Source: Gnetum montanum
Taxonomy: Eukaryota > Streptophyta > Gnetopsida > Gnetales > Gnetaceae
DNA length: 62,471 nucleotides
Direction of reading: 5' to 3'
Assembly: GCA_015680685.1 (NCBI GenBank)
Contig: MNCI01021515.1
Coordinates: 192,287 to 254,757 of the forward strand
Shown here: piece by piece, positions 10,398-21,092 of the stretch
How the letters are laid out: each line of letters opens with the position of its first letter
Position numbering within the stretch: position 1 is the first letter of the stretch
Position numbers and translations under genes: made by a program
The notes under the pieces: generated by a model
What the model saw: only the letters and a program-made list of their open reading frames with translations
What the model was told of the DNA's origin: nothing
The model's database searches: none

Positions 10398-11091
10398 AGT
10401 ATAGATCCTAGGTATATTTTGGTTTGAAGGGAACTTGAAGAAATTTTATACAGAGGAAGATGAAGGGATAGGGTTGTCAACTGTGGGTAGACTACGGGGT
10501 TGAAAGAAAGGTTTTTTTTTTCTTTGATCAAGTATTCAACCCACTTGGTTGATAAACCAATTGTAGATTAATAGCCCTAGTACTATTGTGTTGTTGTGGT
10601 TGAGCTAGTAGTTCATCCTACATAGGTGGAGTAGGTGGTTGCTATGCAATTGGAGGAGGAACATGTGCAGGGATAGGAGGGGGATAAGGATAAAAGGTGG
10701 CATCCCTTATTTCATGTAGAGAATGAGCTCAATAATAATCATAAGGGTGGTAGTTAGATTGAAAAGTAGAAATGTGAATGGAGGAGTCATGTGGAGATAG
10801 GGGTTGCTGAACATAGTATCCATATGAATCAGGTTATGTGTAAGGGTATTATTGCCTTAGTGGTGCTAGTGTGCATGATTATTGTTGCTACCATTGTTGA
10901 TATTACTCATATGGTTGTAGTGGAGTTCCAGTGGGATAATATTGCTTCTACTAGTGGAATTGCCTAAAATTACCTTGAGGATAAGGTAATCTTATAGATG
11001 TTTTCCTTTGTGTTAGTCATGGATTTAAATCATACATCCAAAACTCCTATAAATGTGACACTATGGGGTAACATCCCTTAGGATGTACATA
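10398..11091 (-). pseudogene. Tyr/Pro/Gln-rich gag-PR linker of element B
   Basis: Low-complexity coding remnant. The equivalent stretches in O (31830-32560) and C (59700-60430) read as Tyr/Pro/Gln/His-rich text such as YYPSGTSPQP. It has stops and no domain. Confidence 0.5.
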
Positions 11092-12894
11092 CTAGAAGTT
11101 GTTACATACAACATCATCATTTGATTCTCTTTTTGCAACTTCTTCTATTGTAGCAATCTTGCCCTTACCTTTTTGATAGGCATGTTCAACTTCCTTGTGC
11201 CTCTTACACTTATAATTACTACCTTGTTCTTTGGACTCTTCAGTAATTTTTGGGACAACTTGAAATCTACTATCCATGGAGTTCCATAATTGATCAACCT
11301 TGGCCATAATTTTAGATTGAAATTTTTGGAGCGGCAATGTTTTTCTATTCACCACCTCATCAAGTGCAGATTCTTCTTCACTATCACAGAATTGAACCTC
11401 CCTCTTGCAAATGGAAGGATCATGGTTATATTCTTCTACACTTTCTCTTTTTATTAATTCACCCTCCTCTTTAGCTACCTACTTAATTAGTATTTATATT
11501 TGATGGACACTTAATTCTGATAGTCGTTGTTGGGCATAGACACTAAGGGTTCTCCTCATTTCTAATTGAAGCCCATCTACAATGTGGTGAAGTTGATCTT
11601 GTTGAGAATAACCATGGCCAGGGCATTTGTACATTAAGGAATAGTATTGGCTGATGGCAGCATCCAAGGGTTCATGTGTTCCTTGTTTCCATCCTTGGAT
11701 TCGCCTTCTCAAGTTGGACACTTTGAAGTATGTTCAATATTTATCATTAAACAATTCAAGCATGGTACTTCATCGTCTGACAGATTTCAACTCTAAGGAC
11801 TGGTACTAGTTCTCTACTTCTTTGATGAGTGTCCTTGGGAACAACTTAAGTTTTTGCCACTCATTCTCTATGCTCTGCAAGGCACATGCATCTTAAAAAG
11901 CTTGGATATGGTACTATAGATCAAATTTATATCCCCCTTTGAACTGAGGAATATTATTCATGTCTAACCTTTTAATCCGACTATCCTTCACATGCCTTAT
12001 TGGAATTCATACTACCTTTGCAATATTAAGCATACTTCAGGTAGCAAGTAAAGGCTCATTAAGGCCATGATCATGGTGCCTGCGATGCCCTCTGCTACCC
12101 CTTTGTTCATGGCAATGTGCCTCTCTTGAATGTCCACATCCTTGATCTTGCCTTTCCTGATAGTCCCTTTGATCATTTTGGTCCCATTAATCATTTTTAT
12201 GACCTACATCATGGTCTCACCTCCTATGGTTATGATCAAAGCTAGAAGAAGAAGAAGATGATGATGAAGGTGAAGAGGAAGAAGGACTAGCATCATCATG
12301 GTGCTTGCTACTACCTCTTCAGCAATCGTAGCCATGATCATGATCTTGTTTCTTGTCTGCACTCCTACCTTCACTTGCCTCATTTGATCCTTCTTTGTTA
12401 TTAGATCCATTCTTACTAGAACTAAGATTGCGAATTGTGGACCATAGGTTCTGAATTTGACCTCCTTTACCAAAGTTAAAGAGAGGGATTTCACTAAATG
12501 GGAAACCCCAAGAGAAGGGTTCCCCACCATCTTTTTGGTGTAGTAGGAATGGGGAATCATCAAATCATTTTTCCTTCACAAATTCATGGAATTGTTCTAG
12601 CTATTGATCCTGTAGATGTTGTGCCTTAGTGGGATGATAATTCTTGGTGTTAATATCTTGCACAACATACTCAGCATGACGTTCTTGGAGACCCCATCGT
12701 ATAAGAATTTGTTGGAGCATTGCAGGAATGGATCGATTAGGTAGAAACACGATGTTTCCCTCCATGTCATGCCACCATAGCTGTTCATCTTGATGTAGGA
12801 TGAAGGTGAAATTAGGTACATACTCATTAAGATACCACTTAATATTACTGAGGCATTGGCTGATGAGCTTCATTAGACTTCGATGGAGAAGCAC
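11092..12894 (-). pseudogene. gag: Gag of element B, decayed
   Basis: One underlying minus-strand frame, broken by stops. It begins with an N-terminal segment at 12894 (YLNEYVPNFTFILHQDEQLW, HDMEGNIVFLPNRSIP). Next is a Ser/His/Asp-rich stretch (DHDHGYDC, HHDDASPSSSS, FDHNHRR; 12450-12200). The capsid domain follows: LDMNNIPQFKGGY, DACALQSIENEWQKLKLFPR, LELFNDKY, NLRRRIQGWKQGTHEPLDAA and CPGHGYSQQDQLHHIVDGL (11980-11580). It ends with NRKTLPLQKFQSKIMAKVDQ (11355-11290). All blocks recur in O and C. No zinc knuckle is visible. The capsid portion 11494-11721 stays open. Confidence 0.75.
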
Positions 12895-13055
12895 TTCTAT
12901 GAGAAGAAGACATTTTCAATTAGATGATAAAAATGTAGTGTGATTTTTAAATTTTTTTGTAGTAATTGTAAAATATGATATGAATCTATGTTTTGTTCTA
13001 ATTATTTTGAATAATTTCCACTAAATCCTAGATAGTGCACGAAACAACCAAAAGA

Positions 13056-13073
13056 TCCCTAGCAACGGTGCCA
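13056..13073 (-). other. Primer-binding site of element B (tRNA-Asp type)
   Basis: Minus strand TGGCACCGTTGCTAGGGA, one base after the LTR's CA. It differs by three bases from TGGCGCCGTTGCCGGGGA, the complement of the plant tRNA-Asp 3' end, which is the usual Athila-type primer. Confidence 0.8.
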
Positions 13074-13074
13074 A

Positions 13075-13918
13075 TGATGAGCAGCGAGGTACCCATACGC
13101 CCAGCCATACAAATCACTAAGGTGTTCATGAGTGATCCAATTGAATTCTATGGACCTATAGTTCTCCAGTGCACTAGTTCCTCTAGGAAGTGAAATGGGT
13201 ATTGAGAATGTTCTTTGTCTTCCCAACTACACTTGTGAAGCTCAAGGATATGGTTTAAGTGTAATTGAGGTACATGATTTTTCTCATTTTATGTTTTATA
13301 AGTTTAGTCACCTACAATAAGAATGAAAGGTAGAGTAATTTAAGATTTAATTCATTTATTGCCTAGCTAGCCTAACACAAGTACCCATCCCACTTTCATG
13401 GACACATCCTGAACACATATAATGCTCCTGGGTTACCAAATGTTAAGCGTTGATGAGTTAGCAAGCACTATATGTATGCTTGAAGTGTTCATGCTTGTGT
13501 TCATTAACAACTAGAAATTAATTACTTAATTTAAATGCATTAAAGTAAACTGCATTAAAGGAAACATTAATCTATTCTTAGTGCTGCAAGGATTATCAAA
13601 AGGGTTCATTTTTATTCTCATCACATTGCTGTGCTTAGGTACATTAGTGTTCAAATAAAGATCTATATACACTTAGACTCTTGTTGCGAGTACTTAGAAA
13701 ATATTCTAACTCTGGAGAAAACAAATTGTAAGAGCTTTTCTAACTATAAAAAAAATGATATCAAAATTGTGAGCCCGAGCACTATATTTATAGGCTGGCG
13801 GATACCTTGCAATATGAAATATCTGACATTGTGTCCTGGGCTCCGAAATTGAATACCCAACATTGAGGCTCTGACATCGAGTATCTGATATTGGAACATA
13901 CAAAAACATGATTCATCA
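13075..13918 (-). repeat. 5' LTR of element B
   Basis: 844 bp, minus strand, starting TGATGAATCATG (13918) and ending GCTCATCA (13075). Termini and the PBS spacing match the LTRs at 18447, 29055, 45546 and 56971. A TATA box, TATAAATA, lies at 13785-13792 (minus). The region upstream of it carries imperfect repeats (ATCTGACATTG, TCTGACATCG, TCTGATATTG) instead of the GATATC palindromes of F and O. Confidence 0.85.
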
Positions 13919-15229
13919 ATATGTTAATCATTTTTATGATTTGGAATCAGTTTATCAATTTGTATTTATTACAATTATTACAATTTCAAGGGACATTGAT
14001 TGATGTGCAAATGTTTCATATTGATTTGGAGATATTTATGATTGACAAAGCACTTGTTCATAGTCAATGATTTTTCTAGTAGACTTTGATTTTATTAATT
14101 ATTTTCTTTTGTCTCTTCTTTACTTATTATTTCTATATAGGTTTATGATTTGGATTCATGAGAAAGGTCAAAGATTGGTACATGATACTATTCCTTCTTT
14201 ATACGTGCCCAAGACAAGAAATTAGAAGATTTCAATATCATCAGAAAAATCATCTTCATCGTAGAACTCTAGAGGTTAAGAGGGCCAAAGTTCATTTCGG
14301 CAAGAAGCACCACAAATCTCATAGGTAGATCCACAAAATCTTGTAAGTATAGGCACTAGAACTAATGTGGTAGATAAACTTGGTATTCTAGTTATTGTTA
14401 CCATAAGTGGAAGTTAGTTTTCAGCCCTATTTCCCAATTCCACTCAACTCAATCAAGTCTCCATGAGTGTTGGTATGGTTATTGAGTTTTGATTTGGTAC
14501 ATTGATTTTTAATTCTAAAAATTAATTAGGTTCTACTCAATCAATACAATGAACTTTTTCCTTATCCACATAAATGGTTGGTCCATATTCTTGTCCTTAA
14601 TTTGTTCCTTCATAACTTCGTGCTATGTATTATGCTAATACTCCTAATAATCCTTCTAATATTCTTTGTTAACAATTACATCAATAAAATTTACAAGGCA
14701 ATCATCAAACCTTGCTAAATGCTTTGCCACAAGCTACCTAACATACATGGCCACCATTGCCTAATCAACTGATTTTTCATTCTCTTTCTTTTTTAGCCCA
14801 AGTACATAACACATCAAATATTTCTCCAATAGTTTCTTGATTGGGACAACCTATTGTACATATGAATTATCCTAATATGGCTCAAATTCATTAACCAGTA
14901 GCACAACCTACCATTTCTTTTAATTTACAACTTGTTCCTATGTTAGGTCATACAACTATTCAACCACTAGCACCATATGAAACTACATTTATCCAAGTAC
15001 CCCAATAATCCCATGCTAATACCCAATCATTAATGCATATTCCTCAAAATGTCCAATCAATATTCAATGTGCATACTTCCCAAACACAATCTATGCCTCA
15101 ACCATAAATCTTACATCAAGGATTGCACCAAATACCACACCTGTTACCTCATCATTTAGTACTCCCAAGTAATCAATTTAATCAATTTTTATAATTTTAG
15201 AATCAAGTTCCTTACCAAGTAATTACTAA

Positions 15230-15850
15230 TTGACTTTCATTAAAGAATTTAATGGGGAGGAAATAAATAGCTACTCTCTCCCGCCTTTTGTTGCTTGCTG
15301 ATCAAGGTGTTGAGATTAAAATTTTATCAGCATTTTTTTAATTCTATGGTACATAAGATGAAGACTCATATCATCATATATAAGCATTTGAAACACTAAT
15401 ACTCACATGTGGTAATAACATTATAGAATGTACTAAAATGAGTGTTTTTCCTCTTACATTTAGAGATCATTCATTGTTATGGTATAGATTGTTAAAACAA
15501 TATTCCCCTTAGTCTTGGGATGGTTGTAAGTATGAGTTTTTGAATTTATTTTTATCCTTTATGAAAGTCCACCAATATAAGAAAAAACTTTTAGATTTTC
15601 AATAAAAAGAAAATGAAACTTATGAAAAAGCCTAGGAGCATTTTAAAGACATTAGGAAAAGGAACCATCAATGTTAGTTGTTAGGATTTTTTCTTGATGG
15701 TTTGACACATGTCACATAGTAGAGTATTGATTTTTCTTGTGGTGGTATGATTCTGAGAATGACACTAGAATTAGTGTTAGATGCGTTAGATCAAATAGTT
15801 AATCAGAGTAAAAGTTTGCCTATGAATAAAAAACTAATATGCTTAAACAC
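15230..15850 (+). pseudogene. gag: Gag capsid region of element E, decayed
   Basis: Plus-strand translation MSVFPLTFRDHSLLWYRLL, SWDGCKYEFLNLFLSFMK, ENETYEKA, EHFKDIRKRNHQC, GFFLDGLTH and LVLDALDQIVNQ follows the Athila Gag order (FPFSLRDKAKAW..., FLSKFFP..., E-S-L-Y-E-A-W-E-R-F, F-Y-N-G-L). Stops interrupt it. It differs from the B-family gag, so E is a separate family. Confidence 0.6.
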
Positions 15851-16042
15851 ATTATGATGACAAGCTTGGCAAAACAAATTGAGAACATTAATAATAAATT
15901 ATCATCTATATCTAAGTCATCTAATGCTAGTGTGTAGGGTCAATCATTCTAGTATCCACAACAAGCATCATTAGTTTGTATGAATGAGAAAATTCACAAC
16001 ACTAACCAACTGTAGGCTAGAGGTATGGATTTTCCTTACACT

Positions 16043-16084
16043 TGTGTAATTTGTGAAGAGATTGATCACAATGCTCATGATTGT
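16043..16084 (+). pseudogene. CCHC zinc knuckle of element E nucleocapsid
   Basis: Reads C-VI-C-EEID-H-NAHD-C, a perfect CX2CX4HX4C nucleic-acid-binding knuckle (codons at 16043, 16052, 16067 and 16082), preceded by FPYT. It supports this as the gag C-terminus. Confidence 0.75.
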
Positions 16085-16839
16085 TCCATTTAATACTTTA
16101 TTAAAGAACAAGCTAATGTTATAGGTAGTCAAGATGCACAGGGGAGGAGTGTAACTTCACAAGGTAGGGGATGGAATTCCATTCAAACCCAAAATTACCA
16201 ATCATGTCCTCCATTTTGGCCCAATTATCCAAATTATAATAACAATTCCAATTGTTCTTGGAGACCTAATCAAAACCATGAGTTTCACCAGTAAATGCTA
16301 CAACAAAATGAAAACTTGCAACATAATTTGTAGTAATAAAATGATCACATCATTAAGATTATTTAAGCCTTACAACCTAAGGACACATTACTAGCACAAA
16401 TAGAACAAAATCATAAGTATCAAGGAAGATAAGAATTACATATGGTTTCATCATCCAATAGTGATCAATGTAATATAATGGTTCGAAGTGATAGAGTGGC
16501 TGATTGTCAAACTTCATATTAGATGATTATTAAGAATAGAGAATTAAAGGAGGAATTTGAAAGAATCTTTGCAAATGAATTTTCTGTAAACGAAGTGCCT
16601 GCTCTAAAGATTACTTTAGAGGAAACCATTAATTTCTCTTCTCAACAAGCAGTTTTTTCTCATAAATTAGAATTAAACAAGGTTGATGATAAGTAACTTC
16701 AGAACCTTTTTAAAGATGTTACTTTACATGTTCCATTATTAAGAGCTATTGAAGATACCCCCCAATATGCTACATACCTTAAGAAGTGTTCTATGAAAAA
16801 GAAAATTAAAAAATATATAAACATGCTATCCTTGCTAAA

Positions 16840-17280
16840 AATTAAAAATATTTTGAAGGCTAGGATGCCTAAAAAGGTAATAGATCCTAGTAGTCCTACG
16901 ATTGCTTGCATGATTCATAATAGAAAATTTCATCATGCATTAGTGGATCTTGTTGCTAGTGTAAATATTATGTCATTTTAGATTTATTATTCATTGAATT
17001 ATGATCATATGAGACCTACTAATATTATGATTTCTTTGGCTAATGGGACTATTATTTATTTGAAAGGTATTGTTGAGGACATATTGGTTCAGGTATCTAA
17101 AGCATTGTACCTTGCTAATTTTATTATGTTATATTATTATACATCTTCATTAAATAATGTTTATCCTTTAATTTGAGGCAAGCCTATGTTGGTAACTATG
17201 GATGTGATTATTTATGTAAAAATTGGGTTAATAACTTTAACATTTACAAATATGAATTTTTAATCAATCTATATAACTTG
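16840..17280 (+). pseudogene. Aspartic protease of element E, active site broken
   Basis: Reads VIDPSSPTIACMIHNRKFHH, ALVDLVASVNIMSF, then after a stop NYDHMRPTNIMISLANGTII and GIVEDILVQV. The Athila motif is ALVDLGASVNLMP; the essential Gly is Val here. Two frames (16793-16981, 16994-17176) cover the domain with one stop between. The second motif GKPML near 17180 is in the expected place. Confidence 0.65.
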
Positions 17281-17559
17281 GATAATCAATTTTAATTTTA
17301 TGAGCTTAATATGGTCAATGCTATGGTAGAAAACATGTTTTCTTCAAAATTATGTGATTGGGATGAGGCATATCAGGTATTAACATTGCAAGAATACAAA
17401 TATGTAACTATGAATGATCAAAGAAAACTCTCATGTACTCAAGAGGAAGATGCTTTGGATGCTTTTGCTTCGTCATCTTTAGATCTTAAGTAAGGGTTTT
17501 TGTCATCCATTGTTCAACATCATATCCATTTAAAGGCTGAGGCTAGACCACAATAACAA

Positions 17560-18245
17560 CCATGTAGGTAGCTAAATCCAACTTTAAAACAAGAGGTAAA
17601 AGTTGAACTTGTAAAATTATTTTAGTTAGTTATTATTTATTTAATTTTTCATTTTGAGTGGATTAGTCCTATTATGATCGTGTCTAAAAATTTTGGTAAG
17701 TAACATGTTTGTATTGATTTTCAAGAATTAAAAAATGGATAATCAAGGATCACTTTTCATTCAAATATTTATATAAGGTTTTAGACAAACTTCAAGGGAA
17801 TGAATTTTATTATTTTCTTAATGATTTTAGTGGTTATAATCAGATCTCAATTGCATTGAAAGATCAACATAAAACAACATTTACCACATCATGGGGGAAT
17901 TTTGCATTTTGACGTATGGCCTTTGGGTTGTGTAATGCTCATGCTACATTTCAAAGGGCTATGACATCTAATTTTGCTAATATGATTTATTCATTTCTTG
18001 AGATTTTCATGGATGATTTTTTAGTTTACAGTGATTCATTCTTTGATGTCTTATGTCACCTTGAATTAATCTTGCATAGGTGTATTGGTAAGGGTCTTAG
18101 GTTATGTAAGGAAAAGTGTCATTTCATGATCTCTTCTAGTGTTGTGTTGTACCACATTGTGAGTAAAAAGGGAATTTCTATAGATTTTGAAAAAATAAAA
18201 GTTATTTCTAAAACATCCCAAAGAAAATCATATTATAAACCATAG
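17560..18245 (+). pseudogene. Reverse transcriptase of element E, decayed
   Basis: Begins LNPTLKQEVKVELVKLF and HFEWISPIMIVSKNFGK, shifts frame near 17740, then KVLDKLQGNEFYYFLNDFSG, YNQISIALKDQHKTTFTT, MAFGLCNAHATFQRAM, FLEIFMDDFLVYSDSF and CKEKCHFMISSSVVLYHIVS. This covers fingers, palm with the FMDD box intact, and the start of the thumb. A stop precedes MAFGL, so only 17916-18245 is open. No RNase H or integrase of E is visible; element H follows. Confidence 0.75.
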
Positions 18246-18446
18246 CCAAACTTCTTTGTAATTTGGTGAAAAAATAAAGGTAGATACAATTGTCTTATTT
18301 CCCTAAAAATTTGGTGGTATGGCCTCATGTTAGTAGAATCTAAGACCTCATGCATCCTAGCTTATGGAAGTTGCAAAGTCCATGTATCCTAGCTTATGGA
18401 AGTTAAGAATGCTTTAAAAGCTACAAAATTTAGGATCTTAGCCTTG
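18245..18446 (+). other. Unassigned stretch between E and solo LTR F
   Basis: Contains a direct repeat (ATCCTAGCTTATGGAAGTT twice, near 18355 and 18387). It may be the end of E's RT or the start of H's LTR. The target site CCTTG (18442-18446) of F is its right end. Confidence 0.4.
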
Positions 18447-19532
18447 TGATGAGTGGTGAGGTACCCCTACACTCAACCATACGAAACGAGCGTAGCACGC
18501 GTGATCCAGTCGAACTCCACAGACTAAATGCCTAAACGCCCCATGGACCACTTGGGGTTAATCATTCGTTGTCTTCCCAGACTTACTTGTTGTTGTCACA
18601 GTGTATGGTTAAGTAAGTCCGAGGTATATGATTTTTTTGGTCTTTTTTGGTTTATCTCCTATGCTAAAGGGTGAAGGGTTGAGAGAACTAACTACTTTAA
18701 CTAAGGACCTAAGTCTAAATTAACTAGCGTTAGCATCCGTTCCCACTTACCATACACACCCTGAACTATGCAACTGTGGCTACCAAATGCTAATCGTTAC
18801 TGGGATCACCACATGTAATGCACATGCTCGAAGTGGTCATACTGAGGCACCTAACTAGCCTAAGTGTGATAAGCAACTGATTCCTTGACTAGCCATACAC
18901 ACCTGTAGGTGCTCATAGCCAAGTCGTGCTTATCCCATGTTCTAGGAGTGAAGGGTGAGAAGTCCTAACTAGCCTAAGTGCGATGAGCAGCTGATTCCTT
19001 GACTAGTCGTACACACTGGGACTACCACTGGGATTACTAAGCGTAGATCCTGGAATACGCTACTGGGTTACCAAGTAGTCTCAATGCTCGTAATCAAGTC
19101 GTACTCATACCGCATGCGGCGAGCAGCCGATTCCTTGACTAGCCATACACATCCTTAGATGCTCGTAATCAAGTCGTACTCGTATCGCATTCTAGGAAAG
19201 TAATAAATAACAATAAATAAAATCCTATCCATGCACTGCAAGGTTTAGCCAATCAAGTTCTTCTTTATTGCCGTACACAACTTGCGTTCAGGTACAAAGT
19301 TGCTCGAATAAAGAGCCGTTCACTCTAGGACTCCTACTGCGGGCACATGGGAAATTAATCTAACTCTGGAGTGATCAAACTGCCAGAGCTTCACTACTTC
19401 TAGCCAGGATGGGAAATGAGGGGAGTGCTGCCTCTTATTTATAGATTTGGCGACGGACCGCGATATCGCGTACGCGATATCGCAGGTGATGACGTGATAT
19501 CGCGTACGCGATATCGCATGGGATGCGCATCA
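18447..19532 (-). repeat. Solo LTR F (B family) with perfect target duplication
   Basis: 1086 bp, minus orientation, reading TGATGCGC... from 19532 to ...GGGGTACCTCACCACTCATCA at 18447. It is flanked by CCTTG on both sides (18442-18446 and 19533-19537), so it is a complete solo LTR left by LTR-LTR recombination. TATA box TATAAATA at 19436-19443 (minus). Just upstream in LTR sense lie two long palindromes (19460-19483 and 19496-19515). The body contains direct repeats (GTGCTTAT-, CTAGTCGTACACA-like blocks near 18890-19150), which explain its extra length over 790-909 bp relatives. Confidence 0.9.
19460..19515. promoter_or_regulatory. Tandem CpG-rich palindromes upstream of LTR F TATA box
   Basis: 19460-19483 is a perfect 24-bp palindrome whose core is GATATCGCGTACGCGATATC; 19496-19515 repeats that 20-bp core exactly. 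They lie 17-80 bp upstream of the LTR TATA box and keep ten and eight CpGs' worth of symmetrical sequence in an otherwise CpG-poor region. Related, more decayed copies sit at the same place in the O LTRs. Confidence 0.8.
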
Positions 19533-19537
19533 CCTTG

Positions 19538-20347
19538 TATGCTAAGAATTATAGTTCTGTATACTAGATAGCCTACCAAGATAGTGTAGAAAAGTTGGGT
19601 TTTAATCTTGTATGCTAGGCATGGAAATTTTGTACACTGAATAGTGTATAAAGGCAATGTATGAAAAGAAAAGAATTAGATAAAATTATTTGTATGCTAC
19701 TTGTATGTATTCTAGGTATGATAGAAGGTGCTAGAAATCTGTCAACAATCATGATATAATTAATTAGCAACAAGATAGAGACCCAAGGCCTATTTAAATG
19801 AGAATCTATTTCATTGCAAGGATTTTTTGGCATTTTTCATCTACATTAAACTTGAGACTCTCAAATAGTGTAGACACCCAAGAGTCCATGACCATCATCA
19901 TCATTTTTTTGTAGTGCAGATCAACAAAGTAGGTAAGAAAAGTTCAAGAGTAGATCTATTTAGATACATTTCAACATATAGATTGCGATTTTATCAGAGC
20001 TTAAGGATGTCATTGCATCTTTTGGGTTTTTTGAAGCACAATATGTATCTCCTAAACATTTTCTTATAACATTTTATTTTGAAGCATTAATATAAAATTT
20101 GCAAGTCTACCTTTGTTTTATCATTTGTCGCCTATCATCTTATTTTGATCTTCTACAGTGTGTTTTAAAGTTAAGGTGATCATTTGCATTCTTTTTTATC
20201 ACTTGGTTATAGACCCTCTAAGTCCTTACTTAATCAACAAGACCATTTGAGGTGCTAACATATCCTTGTCGAGGCTCATGGATCTACATGGTAAACTATT
20301 ATGAGGGAATCTTTTGCCCTCTGGGACCAAGTTTTTCTATTGGTACA
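19538..20347 (+). repeat. Probable 5' LTR remnant of element H
   Basis: Ends ATTGGTACA at 20347, matching N's LTR end GGACGGTACA. Possible TATA-like text at 19646 (GTGTATAAAGG) and 19788 (CTATTTAAATGAG). The left boundary is not resolved; it may begin left of solo LTR F. Confidence 0.4.
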
Positions 20348-20352
20348 GTTTC

Positions 20353-20369
20353 TGATACTAGAAAGAGGA
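20353..20369 (+). other. Decayed primer-binding site of element H
   Basis: TGATACTAGAAAGAGGA, five bases after the terminal CA, is recognisable beside TGGCACTAGAAGGAGGG of element N. Confidence 0.5.
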
Positions 20370-20794
20370 CCTTTGCCTAACTTCTTTATCTAAAGTTGTT
20401 GTAGTGTTTGCCTGTTTCCATCATTTGTTCATAATAGTATGTTTTTAAAAATTTAATTAAAAAATTTATTTTTGATTTTTACTTGGTGTAATCTATATGT
20501 TAGGACTAGTTTTTGGCCAAAACAACCTTTTTGCTATCATTGTTTGTAGTGCAATTTGTCATGTAGCCTCTCTTCCTTACAACTTGCAACTTTCAAAAAA
20601 TTATCTTTATTATTGTTGTTGTAGTGTGTAGTGAAGCTGTCCATCATACACTAAAGAAAACTTTTAAAAAATTAAATAAATATAAATAATTTTTAATTTT
20701 ATAGTTGTGATTGGAATGCATATGGTAGAAACTCTTCCTAATTTCCTAGCATTAGCAAAATCTACAAAATTTTAAGTTCTCATTATAGCTACAA

Positions 20795-21062
20795 CCTACG
20801 TATACTAAAGCTTTTACTTGCTATGTACACTAAAGCTTTTGTATGCTATGTATGCTAAAGCTTTTACTTGTTGTGTATACTAAAGCTTTTGTATGCTATG
20901 TATGCTAAAGCTTTTACATACTATGTCCATTAAAGCTTACGTATGCTATGTATGCTAAAGATTTTGAATGTTATGTAAGCTAAAGCTTTCATTTGCTTCA
21001 TACACTAGTATTGTCTCATAAGCTAAGACTCTCATACACTAAGTAGTCTCATATGCTAAGCC
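20795..21062 (+). repeat. Tandem repeats of about 20-22 bp in the leader of element H
   Basis: About ten copies of TGCTATGTATGCTAAAGCTTTT and variants, decaying to TAAGCTAAGACTCTCATACAC at the right. They occupy the leader between PBS and gag, the position where N has its own unrelated tandem repeats. Confidence 0.85.
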
Positions 21063-21092
21063 TTCTAGCTTACTGCTTGGTTTAACACTTCA

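Larger units (their letters stand above)
4919..13918 (-). mobile_element. Element B: Athila-like Ty3/gypsy element, decayed, 3' end cut by element A
   Basis: On the minus strand the order is 5' LTR, PBS (Asp type), gag, Tyr/Pro/Gln-rich linker, PR, PR-RT linker, RT, RH, INT, a short conserved post-integrase segment and a non-coding tail that ends where the A LTR begins (4918/4919). The 3' LTR must lie left of the window. Elements O and C and solo LTR F belong to the same family, shown by LTR termini (TGATGA...TCATCA), the PBS and gag. It is inserted in element E at 13919. Every coding domain carries stops, shifts or lost catalytic residues. Confidence 0.85.
13919..18330 (+). mobile_element. 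Element E: Athila-like Ty3/gypsy remnant
   Basis: Plus strand gag, zinc knuckle, protease and reverse transcriptase remains in normal order. The left part is cut off by B (its LTR ends at 13918). The right end is indistinct between the RT (to about 18245) and element H. 13919-14880 is AT-rich and shows nothing I can assign; 14930-15220 reads as Pro/Gln-rich text (QPLAPYETTFIQVPQ). Stops and shifts throughout suggest it is the oldest layer. Confidence 0.65.

Noticed and set aside
12012-12563. Minus-strand frames of 60 and 119 codons in element B
   Set aside because: They are out-of-frame shadows of the Ser/His/Asp-rich part of gag.
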